A stretch of DNA of 64,000 nt, taken from assembly GCA_003260075.1 (NCBI GenBank), contig QLIY01000184.1, positions 64,929 to 128,928 of the forward strand, given 5' to 3'. Numbering within the stretch: position 1 is the first letter of the stretch; every line of letters starts with the position of its first letter. The position numbers were made by a program, and so were the translations under genes. Source of the DNA: Phallusia mammillata. Its lineage: Eukaryota > Chordata > Ascidiacea > Phlebobranchia > Ascidiidae. Positions 34,701-47,300 of the stretch are shown here, piece after piece. The notes below the pieces were generated by a model. That model searched no databases, was not told the DNA's origin, and saw only the letters and a list, made by a program, of their open reading frames with translations.

Positions 34701-37700
34701 TAGCGCTATGTCAATTGCAGTTTCATGCATCGCTCTTTTGTGACTTTAAGCAAATTAGACTCTGGCTGTGTTGCATCGCTCTTTCGTGACTTTAAGCTAC
34801 ATTGTGATTGCATTACATTTCAAGACCAATTCACACAAGTACACATATGCTTTTACTCTTGTTTACTTACCAATTCATCGTCGACTGAGTTCCACGAGTA
34901 ATAGTTTGTGGATCGTTTGGGAATTGCTGAGCTGAATCCGCCTTTGAATTTTGTAGCAAAAGTCAACAAGGTCTTAGCATGCTCCACACAGGAACTGGCC
35001 AACTCAGGATCTGTTAAAGAATTGCCATGATTTTTTCGTGGTGAAGCTGACATTGTAGAAACGCATATTCGTTTAATGTTATTTTCAACGGGTTTGTATA
35101 TAATATACCAAACACAAATACTTTTCTTCTAGGCAGATTTGTAACCACTGGGTCTATTTGACAAAGTCGCTCAGAATTTGTGTTAGGAATCTGATTTTCC
35201 GCTTAAACCCGCAGTACCAAGACATCCGTGCGGATAACCGTTAAGAAGCAGCTTTTCAAAATTCCGGGCTTTGGTTTTACCCAAAAATGGTTCTACGTTA
35301 ATACACAAACGGCATGCACTTGGCCTTATAATCGGATTATTACAACTTGCAGTCACCCTCAAAGTAGATTGCAAGCGAATAATTCCACCAATCAAACTTA
35401 TCCGGACAATTAACGTCGTTCAGATGTACGGACTACTGTGAGTCACCGATGCACTAGATGTGTAAACAGGATGGAAATTGGATTACCTCATATTTACTGC
35501 ATTGTTTAGGGGCTATACGAGTTCTTTTTCGCAATATTTATGACTTATAAATGTTGACAAACACAGGGTGCTATCGTGCAGCATTAATTTAAGATATCTG
35601 TTGTATCTTAGCCGGGGGCTAACGGTCGCAGTTACGGTTGTTTGTTTCAAATCACGACATGTGTGCAAACGGTGGGAATCAGTAAAGCTTCAAAACAAGC
35701 TGTTTTGTGCATTACATAATATCCAAAAACCTGAAGAGATGAGCTAATAAGCTTACAAAATGGCTGCATTATGCATACATGACATCCAAATGGCATTTTG
35801 GAATTGATTTTACCATGAGAAAAGAATTTGAAGTGTTTGAACTTTTGGTGGCTTTTCTCCTTTAATTCAATAACAAAGTAAATTTCGATTGTTAATTTAA
35901 TGTATAAGTCTTTGTTGTGACCGAAATCAATATGTTGGTGGCATTGCACAAAAAATATTTTTTTTTTTATTTTTTCCTTGTATACGCAATTTTCTCAAAT
36001 GTGCGGGATGTGTATCAACTTGCCGCCATCCTGCTAAAACATAATTACAGCCTATACCCATACCTTCGCTTTTAAACAGAATACTTGCAGCTGCCAGGGC
36101 CGCGGCAACTTCAGCAACTGCGTCACTGCCAGGATTTTCTTCGTTAACTTTGTACACAGTTCGCCCGTCTGCTTTTGAATCCTCCGGTCGGGCCCAACCT
36201 TTTGACGGTGTTTTGTAATTGCCAACCTTGACGAAAAGTTTTATATTATTAATTAAGTTCAGGCTAATCTGAACAAGCAATATAGTAAAGCTTTCATCCT
36301 TAACAAAACAAAAAATGCGGGCGTAGCCTATGTTTTTTTACAAATACAATGATTTAATAAAAGCGGTATTTAAAAGTCGTCACAAAGGGTCATGTTTTCC
36401 AATTCAGGCCAAAAAACAAAAAACAAATATTAAATTCGCCAATGCTAACAATAGCTTTGCTGTCCTAGATGCAGTTGTTATGGGAATCGCGCTATATTAC
36501 AGTTTTCAAAAACCAAGCACAAAACCATAAAGTGCAGACAATTCCTGATCGTAAGGTATCCCATTAAGGTAAAGCGAAGTTACATCAACGTTACCTGAAC
36601 AACAAGTTCGTTCTCGGCTGTATGACACTTCAACAAGTACTCGACCGCCCAACGTATCTGATCCTTCAAATTCGCACCCTCACCGGCGACCTCGTACGCG
36701 TTCCAGTAATCTATTGCTCCCCATGCAAGCATCGTGGTTGCATGCGCGATAATCATCGTCGTTTTTACATTTCCAGCACCTGTAAACATAGAAATAAAAG
36801 ACCGTTCAATTTCCTGAAGGTCATTAGGTGCAAAGGTGGATAAAAATCAAGTTTCTTGATTGCAATGTTATAATAGTAAAACATGTCGTTCGTTTTCAGC
36901 GCATCTGTGACATCGATCATAGAAATCGAAGGTGAAGAATCATCCAATTACAATTTGGTCGCTGAACAGGGCCTTGGTTTTCAAGATATCGTCGCAATCT
37001 CGCTGTTAGTCGGCTTGTTTGTGTGCATGTCTGCCAGTTGGTTTGTTGTAATATCATGGCGCCCGTGATAAGTCGTTCCGTAAATGGCAACGCAATATCA
37101 CATAAGCTGTGTGCAAGGTCAACTCCGCAAACAACTTCCGCGGAAAGAAACATTTCTTACACAAGCGAACTCCTATTTGATCAATGTGTCTTCACGACTC
37201 GAGATAACTAAACCGACTTTCAAACTTGGTCTTGATTTGTGTATTCTCTGAAAAGGTTATGGTGCTTCTACAAAGTTCACAGACCGTGCTAAGCTAGAAA
37301 CCATTTTCCCCCTGGGGCATTGTAATTTATTTCACAAAATTATTTTATTTTTATACTCGAATACGGATTTTTCGTCCATGCAGGAATTTCCTTTCCATAA
37401 CGTCACGGTCGCATAGTTCAGTTAAGTGTGGCCACGAGTCAAATATATGAGAAAGTAGCGAAGAACTGGACGTTCTTCAAGCGAAGGGCAAAGCCGGGCG
37501 TGATTTTAAGCGTTACAAAGTGTCACCTGTTAAAAAATCGCGACGGATGCAAAAATGCTCGACGATAATTATTAGTCAGTCAAAGTGAAGGCCACCAGGA
37601 TGCCAAGCACCACAAGTGCGGGTGATACACGGCAATGTTATTGTTCTTCGCACGTTCGAAACAAGTTTTGTATACAAGTTGCCTGGACTTCAATGTAGGT

Positions 37701-40700
37701 GACAATTTTATACAATGGTAACCTATTTCGTAATCGCTAAATACAGATGCGTGAAACAAGTTTGCGTGGGATGACTCGCACGTTAATCTTTAAAAATCTT
37801 ATACTGGTAATAAGAACCAAAAACTTAAATGCAACATGTATCGCATTTGTGATTACATGTGAAAAAATAAACTTGGCACTTTACAGCGTTAGTTCAAGCC
37901 AGCCACGTGGAAATTGCGTAATCGCTGCCCTTTTCCTATTAGGAGTCTGGCCCGTTGTCTACATTCCCACGCACGCACGAAAATGTCGGCGCCAAAATCA
38001 TAGGCAAAAGCCACAATATAAACCGGCGATAGGGCGGTGACGTATGCAAAGGCCAAGCAGGGACAAGTTGTTAGGTGTTTGTGATACCCTAAACATTGCG
38101 TCTTACCGTTGTACCAGCCACCGGTAAGGTCGGTGTTTATCGAACATCCGTCCTTGAGATCCGCATCACCCCTCCACGGGATTCGATGTTCATCTGGAAG
38201 CCGCCCTGACCTCTGGGCCTCGTAGAAGAGAATAGATTTGTGAAGGACTTCGTTGTAGTCGAAATCGGAATCTGAAGTTTCGATAGGTTGTTGCAGTTAT
38301 GTGAATTTTGTCAAACTTCAAGTTCAACATTTGTGCATTCGGCAAATATGAATAAATGCAATTTAGTAAAGCACAAAAGCAGAGGTTTCAAAGCAAGGAG
38401 ACACTTCTCTACAAGGAATGATGAACATACTTGTGTGTATTTATAGGTAAACGGGATGTGTGCATTTGTAGGTATGCGGGATATGTGCGTGAAAAACTGA
38501 GGGATGAATTTATATTTTCAAAAAATGTTAGTTGAAAAATGTGATCAAATCTTGAGAACCTTTATACCGTTTGCAATACACTCAATCCCAAAATAAAAAC
38601 GTTTACTGCAATCAGATCTTGTTGGGGTAAAAATGGTGTTAGTGTACTTACTTTTCGATTCAGAACGGATCCAATTAGGTTCAGTCTCTCCGCCCATTGC
38701 TGCTATCCCGTTTGGCGCGAACTGGGCACATCGATCAGATCCCTCAGGCTCAGGAACGTCCCTCTGAGGGGCACCAACACCCGGCAAATTAATTGGACTG
38801 TTAAATTCTCCTCCTAGTGTGGCCAGTTTGCTTGTTTCTTGATTTAAAAGGTCTTCCTTCGATGAGAGGTCATCGGGGTCGAAAGATGCCACTTTCGCTC
38901 TAAAACAGTTTTAAATTCAAGTTCAGATTTGAACGTTTAAAAAAATAAGCTTTGTTTGTTCTGTATATTTCAGAAGATGTAGATATAAGGGAGATGGATT
39001 ACACATGATGCTATTTGTCTGTTCTTCTCCTCGTGTGTCAAATTCAATTTTGAGGTTTGTTTTATGTTACAGTAGGGTTGGGGATTGGGGCCTCATTTTG
39101 TATTTGTTACAATTATTATTATCCTTTTGTTTCCGCACGACTTACCTGTCAGTGATCCAAGCATCGATCGGCCTGGACATCGGATCGTCAAACGGGAGCA
39201 TGGTGCCAATTTGTCGCCCTGCTACATTATCTCCGCTGCATATCCCAAGCAATTGAACCCATCCACGGACGAGCGGAATGCTATCTTCGGGATATCGACC
39301 ATTGAAACTTATCGTCAAACCCTATCGCAATAAATAATACATGGAGATAAAATACGACAATAGAGTGAACCTTGATAGGGACAATTTATTTGTACAGTTT
39401 GCTACAGTAATATTTTTAGGAAGTAATAAAGCAAACAGTATTTAAAATCTCCACAAAATTTTAGAGGTCAAAAGGCATGTTTGAATCTCTGTAACGTTCT
39501 TCCTTTGAACACAAAAGCGTATAGCATAGTTTACTATTTTTTTACCTGGTTAGCATCTAGATTCACATGGTAATCCATAGGGGCAAGGCAAAACTCTTGT
39601 CGACTTCTGGATGCACTCATGAACCAAACGTTTGCTGGTTCAACTTCGGACACAGGTATGTTGAACATAAAGCGGACAACCCAGCCACCTCTGATTGCCC
39701 GTGGAAGTGAAGGAACATGCGCTGTAGCGCTGAATCCATCGTCCCATACACTATGAACCTTAATAGTTCCGTTATAAGTTGGGCAACCATAAACGTTGCC
39801 GTCCATAGACCTTAACGGCTTGTAAGTTATAGTTCCGTTTTCGATCCAGCTGTCGCCAACCAATGGAGTGTTGGAGAAGTCCGTCATGACCATATTGGTC
39901 GATGGAGTAGTTTGCAGTGGTGCTGTTTGCCCTGCAGTCCTAGGTTGAATTTGTTTAATAGAATTAACTTTCGTGGTTGGATTTACAAATGGTGTTGTAT
40001 GGGTCGTCGTAATCTGCTTTGTAGTTTGGGTCGTTGTTGGCAGCACTGTTGATTCCGCCTCTTCTCCTGAAGCTACTTCCACAACTTTTTCTGCAGCTCC
40101 ACCGGCTAGAGGTGCTGTTTTTTCAGTTTGAACTTTCTGCGTAGCGGGGGTTGTAATTACTGGCCTGGTTGTCTTAACAACCGGGGCCTTTTTCGACGTC
40201 GGCCCCCAAATGTTTTTGCTGGGGTAAAACTTTTGACGCGTCGTTTTTTGAGTCGTCGGATTCTCTTCCTCTTCTTCCGCTGATTCCGTCGGAGTGGGTT
40301 TTGCTGACTTTTTGACAGACGACTTCTTCTTGCCGTAGAATTTCCCTTGATTGCTGGCACTTCGAGGACGCGGTTTGATATAAGTTCGTCCCAAGTAAGA
40401 GAGCGGGAGCTCTTCCTCTTCTTCCTCCTCCTCCTCTTCTTCCTCTTCCTCTGCGGAGTCGTAGATCCTTTGCTTTTGTGCCCTCCAGGATCGTTTTAGT
40501 ATCGGTGTGGGTTTCGCTTTAACTGTCGAGCTGCTTACACACTTGGGCATTTTGCTTGGACTCCACAGACCCGTTGTAATACTGCACGTTTTGTAGGCCG
40601 TGCCGTCGCTAATCACAAAGCCTTTATTGCACATCACCCTGCAACGATTCCTTCTGATTGTGCATTGGATCTTGCCGTTCTTCGGATGAACCAATGGCCG

Positions 40701-41897
40701 ACAGCCAGATTGCATCAGACGTTGACCAGTGATGGTGCCTGCGTTAATACAGGGGTATATAAAGGTAAGTTAATGCAAACAAGTGGTACTATCATATCTT
40801 AAGCTCAAAAAGGACAACATAAATTTAAGCGATATTCCCACCAAAAACATATAGTTTTAGAAATAAGGCCGGTATGGCAGTCCTATCTACATAGTAAAAA
40901 ATAAGAAAAGTAATTTTGTTGTTACCACATTTTAAATCTAGACTGACTATTGGTATTGATGACTTATTTAATTGACCCACCATCAATAAGCCGAGAAAAG
41001 AAACGTGTGTTTCTTGGTGATGAAGGCACTGGATTGTAACGGAGTTTATAGGAGAGCTTGTTTTCTCCTTCTTGGTTGTTTCGCAGTTGAAGAAACAATA
41101 TGTACTTTCCAAATGGTTTAACCGGAGTACATATTGGAGATGGACCGAAGGAACCAAGACTGCAAAGAAACAAAGATTATTTTTGTTGACCTATATATAG
41201 TCCTATACCATATGTCCTCCGAGGACAATACAAATGCCCATACGTCTCCTGTTTACGTTTTCTGTTTTACCTAATGTACTTTACAATGCTATCAAAACCT
41301 TTGAAAACAATCGTCATCTTAACCTTGAGAAAACAGATATAAGAAGTTTTTGAGCGTATTATTTTTGTGATAGCGCGTACTTGTTCAGAGTTAAGTCTAC
41401 AATTCATTCAAAAATCTACAATTCATTCAAACTGGTATATAAAAATGGCTACGTTGAATTCGTGAAATATTTGATGTATTTATTGTTTGTGTGTACAAAA
41501 AATGTCTGTTTATAATGTTTTTCAACAAAGTGTCATCTTTTTTGATGATGAAAATATGGTAGAGCTCTATTTGTGAAATCGTTAAACCGAAAACAATTCA
41601 TCTGCAAGGTGAATAGTCGTTTTTTTGCAAACTTTAGATAAACCTACTTTACTTTTCGTCTTGACATATTGATTCTATGAAAATACCTACTTGAGTTCGT
41701 CTCCAATAGCAAGGCCTCCTTTTTTCTTTGAGAAAACGCTGATCACTCGAAAGGTGGCGCTATAGCGGCTTTTCGGGTCTTTCTGCGTCGTTTTGAAAAC
41801 TATTCCTTGGACAACGACATCAGACCTGCAAAAAATATGCTGTTAGAGACCACGTTAACCCGAAATAAAGTTATTGTTTCAAAGACAGAAAAAAAAA

Positions 41898-41987
<90 letters not shown>

Positions 41988-44324
41988 AACCGTCGCTGGG
42001 GTGTGTATGGCGTTATCTGAAAGCAGCATTTTTTTTGAAGCGATATCTTCCTTTGTGGTTGGCATATGTTTGTAAACGCTACGAACTGTTTAGCCCCTAT
42101 GGTGACCTGGGGCCGCGAACCTTTCTAAATAATCTAAAAAGTTAATCAGTAACACCTGTTTTTGCAGGTTTTTAAATAACAGGCAACCGCAGTTCGCTAC
42201 TAAAATCCGTCCTAAACCTAACAACACGACTTGATGAAGTCAATTCGTGCACGAAGGACGCTATTGAAAGGTAATCACATCCGCGAATAAACAAAAACAA
42301 AATGCCAACATCCCGCATTCCACTCTGGACCATAATAGCCTTCGCGCCACGGGCAATATTATCTACAGCTGGTTTCAACAACATTCCAATTCAAACGTGC
42401 AGAGAAAGGGAGAAAAATAACTTGAAAATTCCCCAATAAAACCAGACAATTAGTAAAGCACCACGATCCGGGCGATAAATAACCAGTGTTAGGATTCGCG
42501 ATCCGATAATTTATACGCGTCGGGTATATCAACGAAAAGATCTTGAAGCACGTCTCCATTTGTTTTTCGAACCACTAAAGGGTTAATATCCCTTTCAACT
42601 TTTCTCGCCTTTGTTTTGATTATGATTTTTTTTTTAACTTATCAAATTGCTTTAGTTTCTGCTTAACGCACGAAGATAAATATCTTTGTTAAGGTAGACT
42701 GGTGATATTTAATATTCACCTGCATTTTAGACCGAGTGATCTATTAATATTTCCAAAGACACAAAGTGCAGTTTAAAGACGTTAATAAGTATCTGAACAT
42801 AATTTGGCTAATTTGAGCAATTTGGATCTTAAAAATGTCAACTGATTTTAAGATGTGGTAAAAATTGCGTTTCGCAAACGATTGAATCTCGAGAGGAATT
42901 CCTAATCGCGGCATCGCGTCGTTGATTTTCAACTTACAAGGCAGATACGAATCGGCAATTACCGAAACAGACCTAAATTGAGTTCGGAACCCGGTAGTGA
43001 AAGCAAATATGCCGACCAAACCCGACCCGTATGGTCGCTGTGTGCAGTTGCGGAAAGCACAGGTGCTTTCACGTGTAATTTGTATCAGTTTTGGGTCTCT
43101 TCGCTACAACAAGAGTACACGCAAATTTCATGTTGTGGGTTGACCCAACAACGCCCATCAGGCGGTCACCTCTTGTCGAAACTAGTCAATGCATCAGTGT
43201 AAATACGTCAGACTAGTTTGTTTCAGCGAACGAGCGTAATCTCTGATTACACGTTAACAAGAGACGGCGATGTTTTCGCCAATTTCTAGGACTTCAATTT
43301 TTTCTCTTAAAAACACATGCACAGACATTAAGGATAACAGGAAAAATGAAGGAAATTAATAATAACCAGTAACTGCTTTTATTCGACGCCTAAGGGTTGA
43401 CTATCGTATTACAAGCTGTCTTACCGCACGGCGACTATATAGGAGTCGAATGTTAAGAGATGAAATCTAACTTTCAAGCGAAATTGGAGGTTGTGTGGGT
43501 TTTTGAACTATCGACCGTGATGTAATCACCGCCTCCTGGCGGATGTTGGTTTTTAGCATCAACGTAACTTCAGTTTCCGGACCTGGTCAGTTGAGGCCAC
43601 TATTAAAGCTAATAAATTCTGATTCGCCGTAAGATTGGAGATATAACTAGCTCTTATCCAAATGTGTTTTTTCACGTTAATCGGATTTGGTCGTCTAAAT
43701 CCCTGTACACGCAAATCGGAAACACGGCCTAAGGTATTTGGTGATTGACGAGCAACGATTCGACGCAATACTAAGTAGCATAATCTGAATTAGGCGGCGA
43801 TCCTACATTAGTTGCAAAACGCAGATTTGGTTTGCAGCATCTCATATTGTTTTGAGAGTGTGGATGCAAATCTTGAAAACAGGGCTGGCTTTCCACGGCC
43901 AATAAAAGCAAATTCGGCTTGAATAAAACATGGATCAGAAAAACACAAAAATATTCAAATATTCCCGAATAAAAGTAGGCTAAATCACGCTTGATGTATG
44001 GTAAGCAAAACAAACGTTTTTTCATACAACGAAACAGTACAGAAAAATATAAACTTATAAATCTATTTTTTTGTTTTCGTATCTCACTAAACTCGGTTTT
44101 ACACCAAACACGAGTGAACAATTGTCTAAAAATCACACATACCTTGTGGCAAATTCACCAAATTTGATTCGTCGCTCGGGAACAACGCATCCTGATGTCA
44201 CGTGAATCATCATCGAAGATATAAGACACACGTAAACGAAGATGGGCGTGAGATATCGATGAAAAAACATCATGTTGCGCGATTGACCATCATAAAATCC
44301 TGGGTATGTCCCTGATTTCGCCAT
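31729..44324 (-). CDS. Secreted NtA/NTR-sushi-CBM2-GH9 protein, predicted inactive GH9
   Basis: Fifteen minus-strand exons, all in phase, about 1158 aa: 44143-44324, 41691-41825, 40981-41159, 39546-40738, 39146-39321, 38652-38899, 38107-38271, 36595-36779, 36064-36226, 34871-35010, 33524-33667, 33278-33419, 32867-33041, 32093-32206 and 31729-31864. Order: signal peptide (YLTPIFVYVCLISSMMIHV), NtA/NTR-like module (SDVVVQGIVFKTT, PSPICTPVKPFGKYILFLQL), sushi-like domain (four Cys, SGLWSP-type end), a 15-Glu run and Thr-rich linker, CBM2-like cellulose-binding sandwich (WDDGFSATAHVPSLP, GGWVVRFMFNIPV), then GH9 (about 705-1158; NEVLHKSILFYEAQRSG, IPWRGDADL, GSDAVAEVAAALAAASI, NAPTRPHHRG, TYNAGFQSLVAGL). 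GH9 enzymes cut beta-1,4-glucan using the Asp pair of DAGD and the Glu of NEVA. Here the sites read WYNGAGNV and YYNGVSIT, so all three carboxylates are missing. A cellulose-binding structural role is inferred. The E1 start could instead be the internal MMFF. Confidence 0.88.
34134..34434. mobile_element. hAT-like MITE in GH9 gene intron
   Basis: About 301 bp, from GAGGGGTGGCCAAAC to its inverted counterpart GTTTGGCCACCACTG, flanked on both sides by TTTTACAC (34126-34133, 34435-34442). Boundaries may shift by one base because GTTTTACA is also duplicated. Confidence 0.88.
41898..41986 (+). repeat. G homopolymer, 89 nt
   Basis: An uninterrupted run of guanines in the first intron of the GH9 gene, preceded by an A-run. 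It is the longest of ten G tracts in the window. Its true length in the genome is doubtful because such runs are poorly sequenced and assembled. Confidence 0.95.
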
Positions 44325-47300
44325 CCTGGTCTGGACGTTTGAACAAATGATAAAAATTCGCTGCAGGCTTCTTCACATGCACCGTTTTGTTTCTTGCTTC
44401 AGTCAACGTTTACAAAAGTGACTACGAAGTCGGTCTCGATGTTCCTGAAGCTTCTTATTGTTGTTGTTTTTATTTCTGAAGAAAACAAATTTTTGGAAAT
44501 CTTCTTCCTTTTTACTATTTTAGCTTTGATCGAAAATTATACATTCACTTTTGCTGAAAATCACAAAAACTGCTTATTTTTCTGACGCAGCAAAAACGCG
44601 ATTTTTATCAGAATAGGCAGCGCGCCGATTGCTAACTGAGTTGGCGCTTGTCGAAATGAGGAGACTCTGGGCTGTATTCGGTCACACGCGGTGTAAGAAA
44701 ATGAGCGCGTCTCGCAAAGAAGAAGGTGCGCCGGCAATAAAAGGTCGCAGGATACGTACGGCCGAAAACCGATGATCTTTGATAAAAGAAAAGAAAACCG
44801 GAATTTTCGTTTACTTGTAGAAGAAGGCGCACCTTCAAGTGTTTGTTGTGCGTTAAATCTCCTCGATAGCAGACATCCAGCAATTTTTAGACCTCTGATG
44901 TAAAACTTATGGTTCGGAAGCAACAAGGCAAAATATCAATTGCATTAATACCAACTCGATTTTTGTATTGTGGTGTAATCTTTCATGTTATTTATAATCG
45001 TTGGCTTATAAGGTCATTCTACATTGTTACGAATGCCCACGCACATTTTCTGAGTTTCTACTACGGAATTTGACCGATTTTTGTACATGATGCGTTTCCG
45101 TAAGTGATATGGGTTAGTCTACTTGTGTATGTCAGCTAATTGACTTCTCAAATACCATTCGCTGTCCGCCGAACATGGCAAAAGTAAAAGTGATTTCTTT
45201 GATATCTGCCACGAAGTATGCGAGTTAACATACCGTTTGGAAACGACCGATTCCGTTCTCATACGAATATGTGTATTCGTCGGAAATATCTTCAGGGGAT
45301 TTACTGTGCTGATGGCAATAAGATGTTGTTAAATTGACAACATTTGCACAGTGCGTCCGACGACAGGTTATAACAAAACCAAAAAGGTATTGAAATCAAG
45401 CGGAAGTATATATTGCAAACAATCGCTGTTGTAGCCATTATGTGTGCAAAACGACCAATGTAGAACGTCTGCCACTGGTATATTCAGTGTACACAAGCCT
45501 TTCGCCAGATTTATTTTTTATGCCACTACAGTTGCTTATACTTGTGACATTCAGAAGAAAAGGCGATAAAATGCAAATGTAGTTGGCAACGAACCCAACA
45601 ATGCCTCGACTCGACTTCTTGTAACCCAGTAGCAGTTTAAATTTGGCATGATTCGACTGCATTAATTTGCATTTTTTTAAATGTTGCAAGCCACAGTCGT
45701 AACTAAAAACCCGCAAATATTCTTCAAGTATTTTAGTCCATCATTGGGCCGTACACGTCCCGCATAACACACCTGCTGGTGTAGATACCTTAAAATGACA
45801 GGTTGACTGAGGAGAAGCGTGTGCTTTGCACAAATCAACAAACGCTATGACCTGGTGCGACCTTACTGCGTCTTTGTTGTGGCCCACGCGACTTGACTGT
45901 AATTGGTCTTTACAGCCACTATACGGCGATGTACGTTACTATTGTCCAACATCTATTATTATCTGACAATGTAGCTTCGTGATATAAAAGCAATGCAGCA
46001 CTATATGGTAGACGGGATTTTTGACCACATCCCTGATTGAATGTTTCAAATTGCAAATTTGATATCTTCACTTCCTCCAAGTTAAATGTACCGACGGATG
46101 ATGGTTACCCCGGTGCAGCCTAAAATACCCGCTCGCCCAAATTTTAATTCACAAAGATAAGAATAATTAGTTCACCGTTCTGCATAATAGACGTCGATTG
46201 CATAATTACCGAACTTGTTTGTTTCGCATCAAACAAGGTCGTGCAAAGGTTTCGGCGTTTGTCGACCGTTGCAGGTCTGACAAAGAAATTCCCAAATATT
46301 TTGAACATGAATATGGGTCGGTTAAATAACAACACTTTACTCACATCATATTGCAATTCCATGCTGAGATAATGCATTTATGTGCAGAACCTCGTGTTCT
46401 ATAACAAGTTTTGGGTTTTTATACCAAATGAAGAATCACCGTGATTTCGTGATGCCTAATGTATGTAAGATTAGAGAGGTTTGTGGTATTTGGTAACTTG
46501 ATAAGGTAAATTTGGTAAAGATGTCTGTTCTGAACAAAAGGTTACTACTGGTCGCCGGTTACTACTAGACTGTCTTACTACACAAAAGTAACCCAAGTAA
46601 AACAAAACATCGCCCTGGAGTGAATAGTTCAGGTATCGTAGGTACCTATCGGCGATAAACTATAGGTTGTATTTTAACCAAACGACAGCTGTTTAATCAC
46701 CGTTAGCACCCGTTTACATGCCAATGCTCAGGGGTTAACGACGATTAGTGGGCACGCAAGTTATGAAGACTATTATGTATTAATCCATTTTAGCTGGTTT
46801 ATTGCAACAGTTAAACCTAATGGCCTCAGTACACGGCAATACACACAGTCGTTGACCTGTCGTAAGGTTTTTTTTTTTATCGCGGTTTATGCTGCGCGCG
46901 TAACAACATTTAAAAGCTTGCTTTAGAACACAGTTGAGTTGTTGTAAATGACAAATTTGCTGGTATTTATTTAAAGTCTCAAAGTGGCCAACAAACTTAT
47001 TATCAAAATCACATTTCATGAAACTTTAGCTGTAGTTTAAATGACTTGGCTAAAAGCAAATTCTGGAGTTTTGACGTCACGTAGGTATACAACGCCTTCG
47101 GCAACAGACTGTCCGCATACGCCATGATAAAAGTCCTGTGTACCAAATCTTCACTTTTGACCTTTACGTTAAAGCATGCAAACCTTGTCTTCTGTTGTTT
47201 GTCTTCATAAAACTGTATGTGACATTTAAAATTTAATTGTAAGGTCACGTGCAAGATTAAACAGTGTTACAACAAATGCTTTTCTTTCTGTCAGAACCAC

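Noticed and set aside
41871..42145. Long poly-Gly (plus) and poly-Pro (minus) open frames over G tracts, also at 54953 and 25901
   Set aside because: They are only translations of homopolymer G runs, with no flanking coding sequence.
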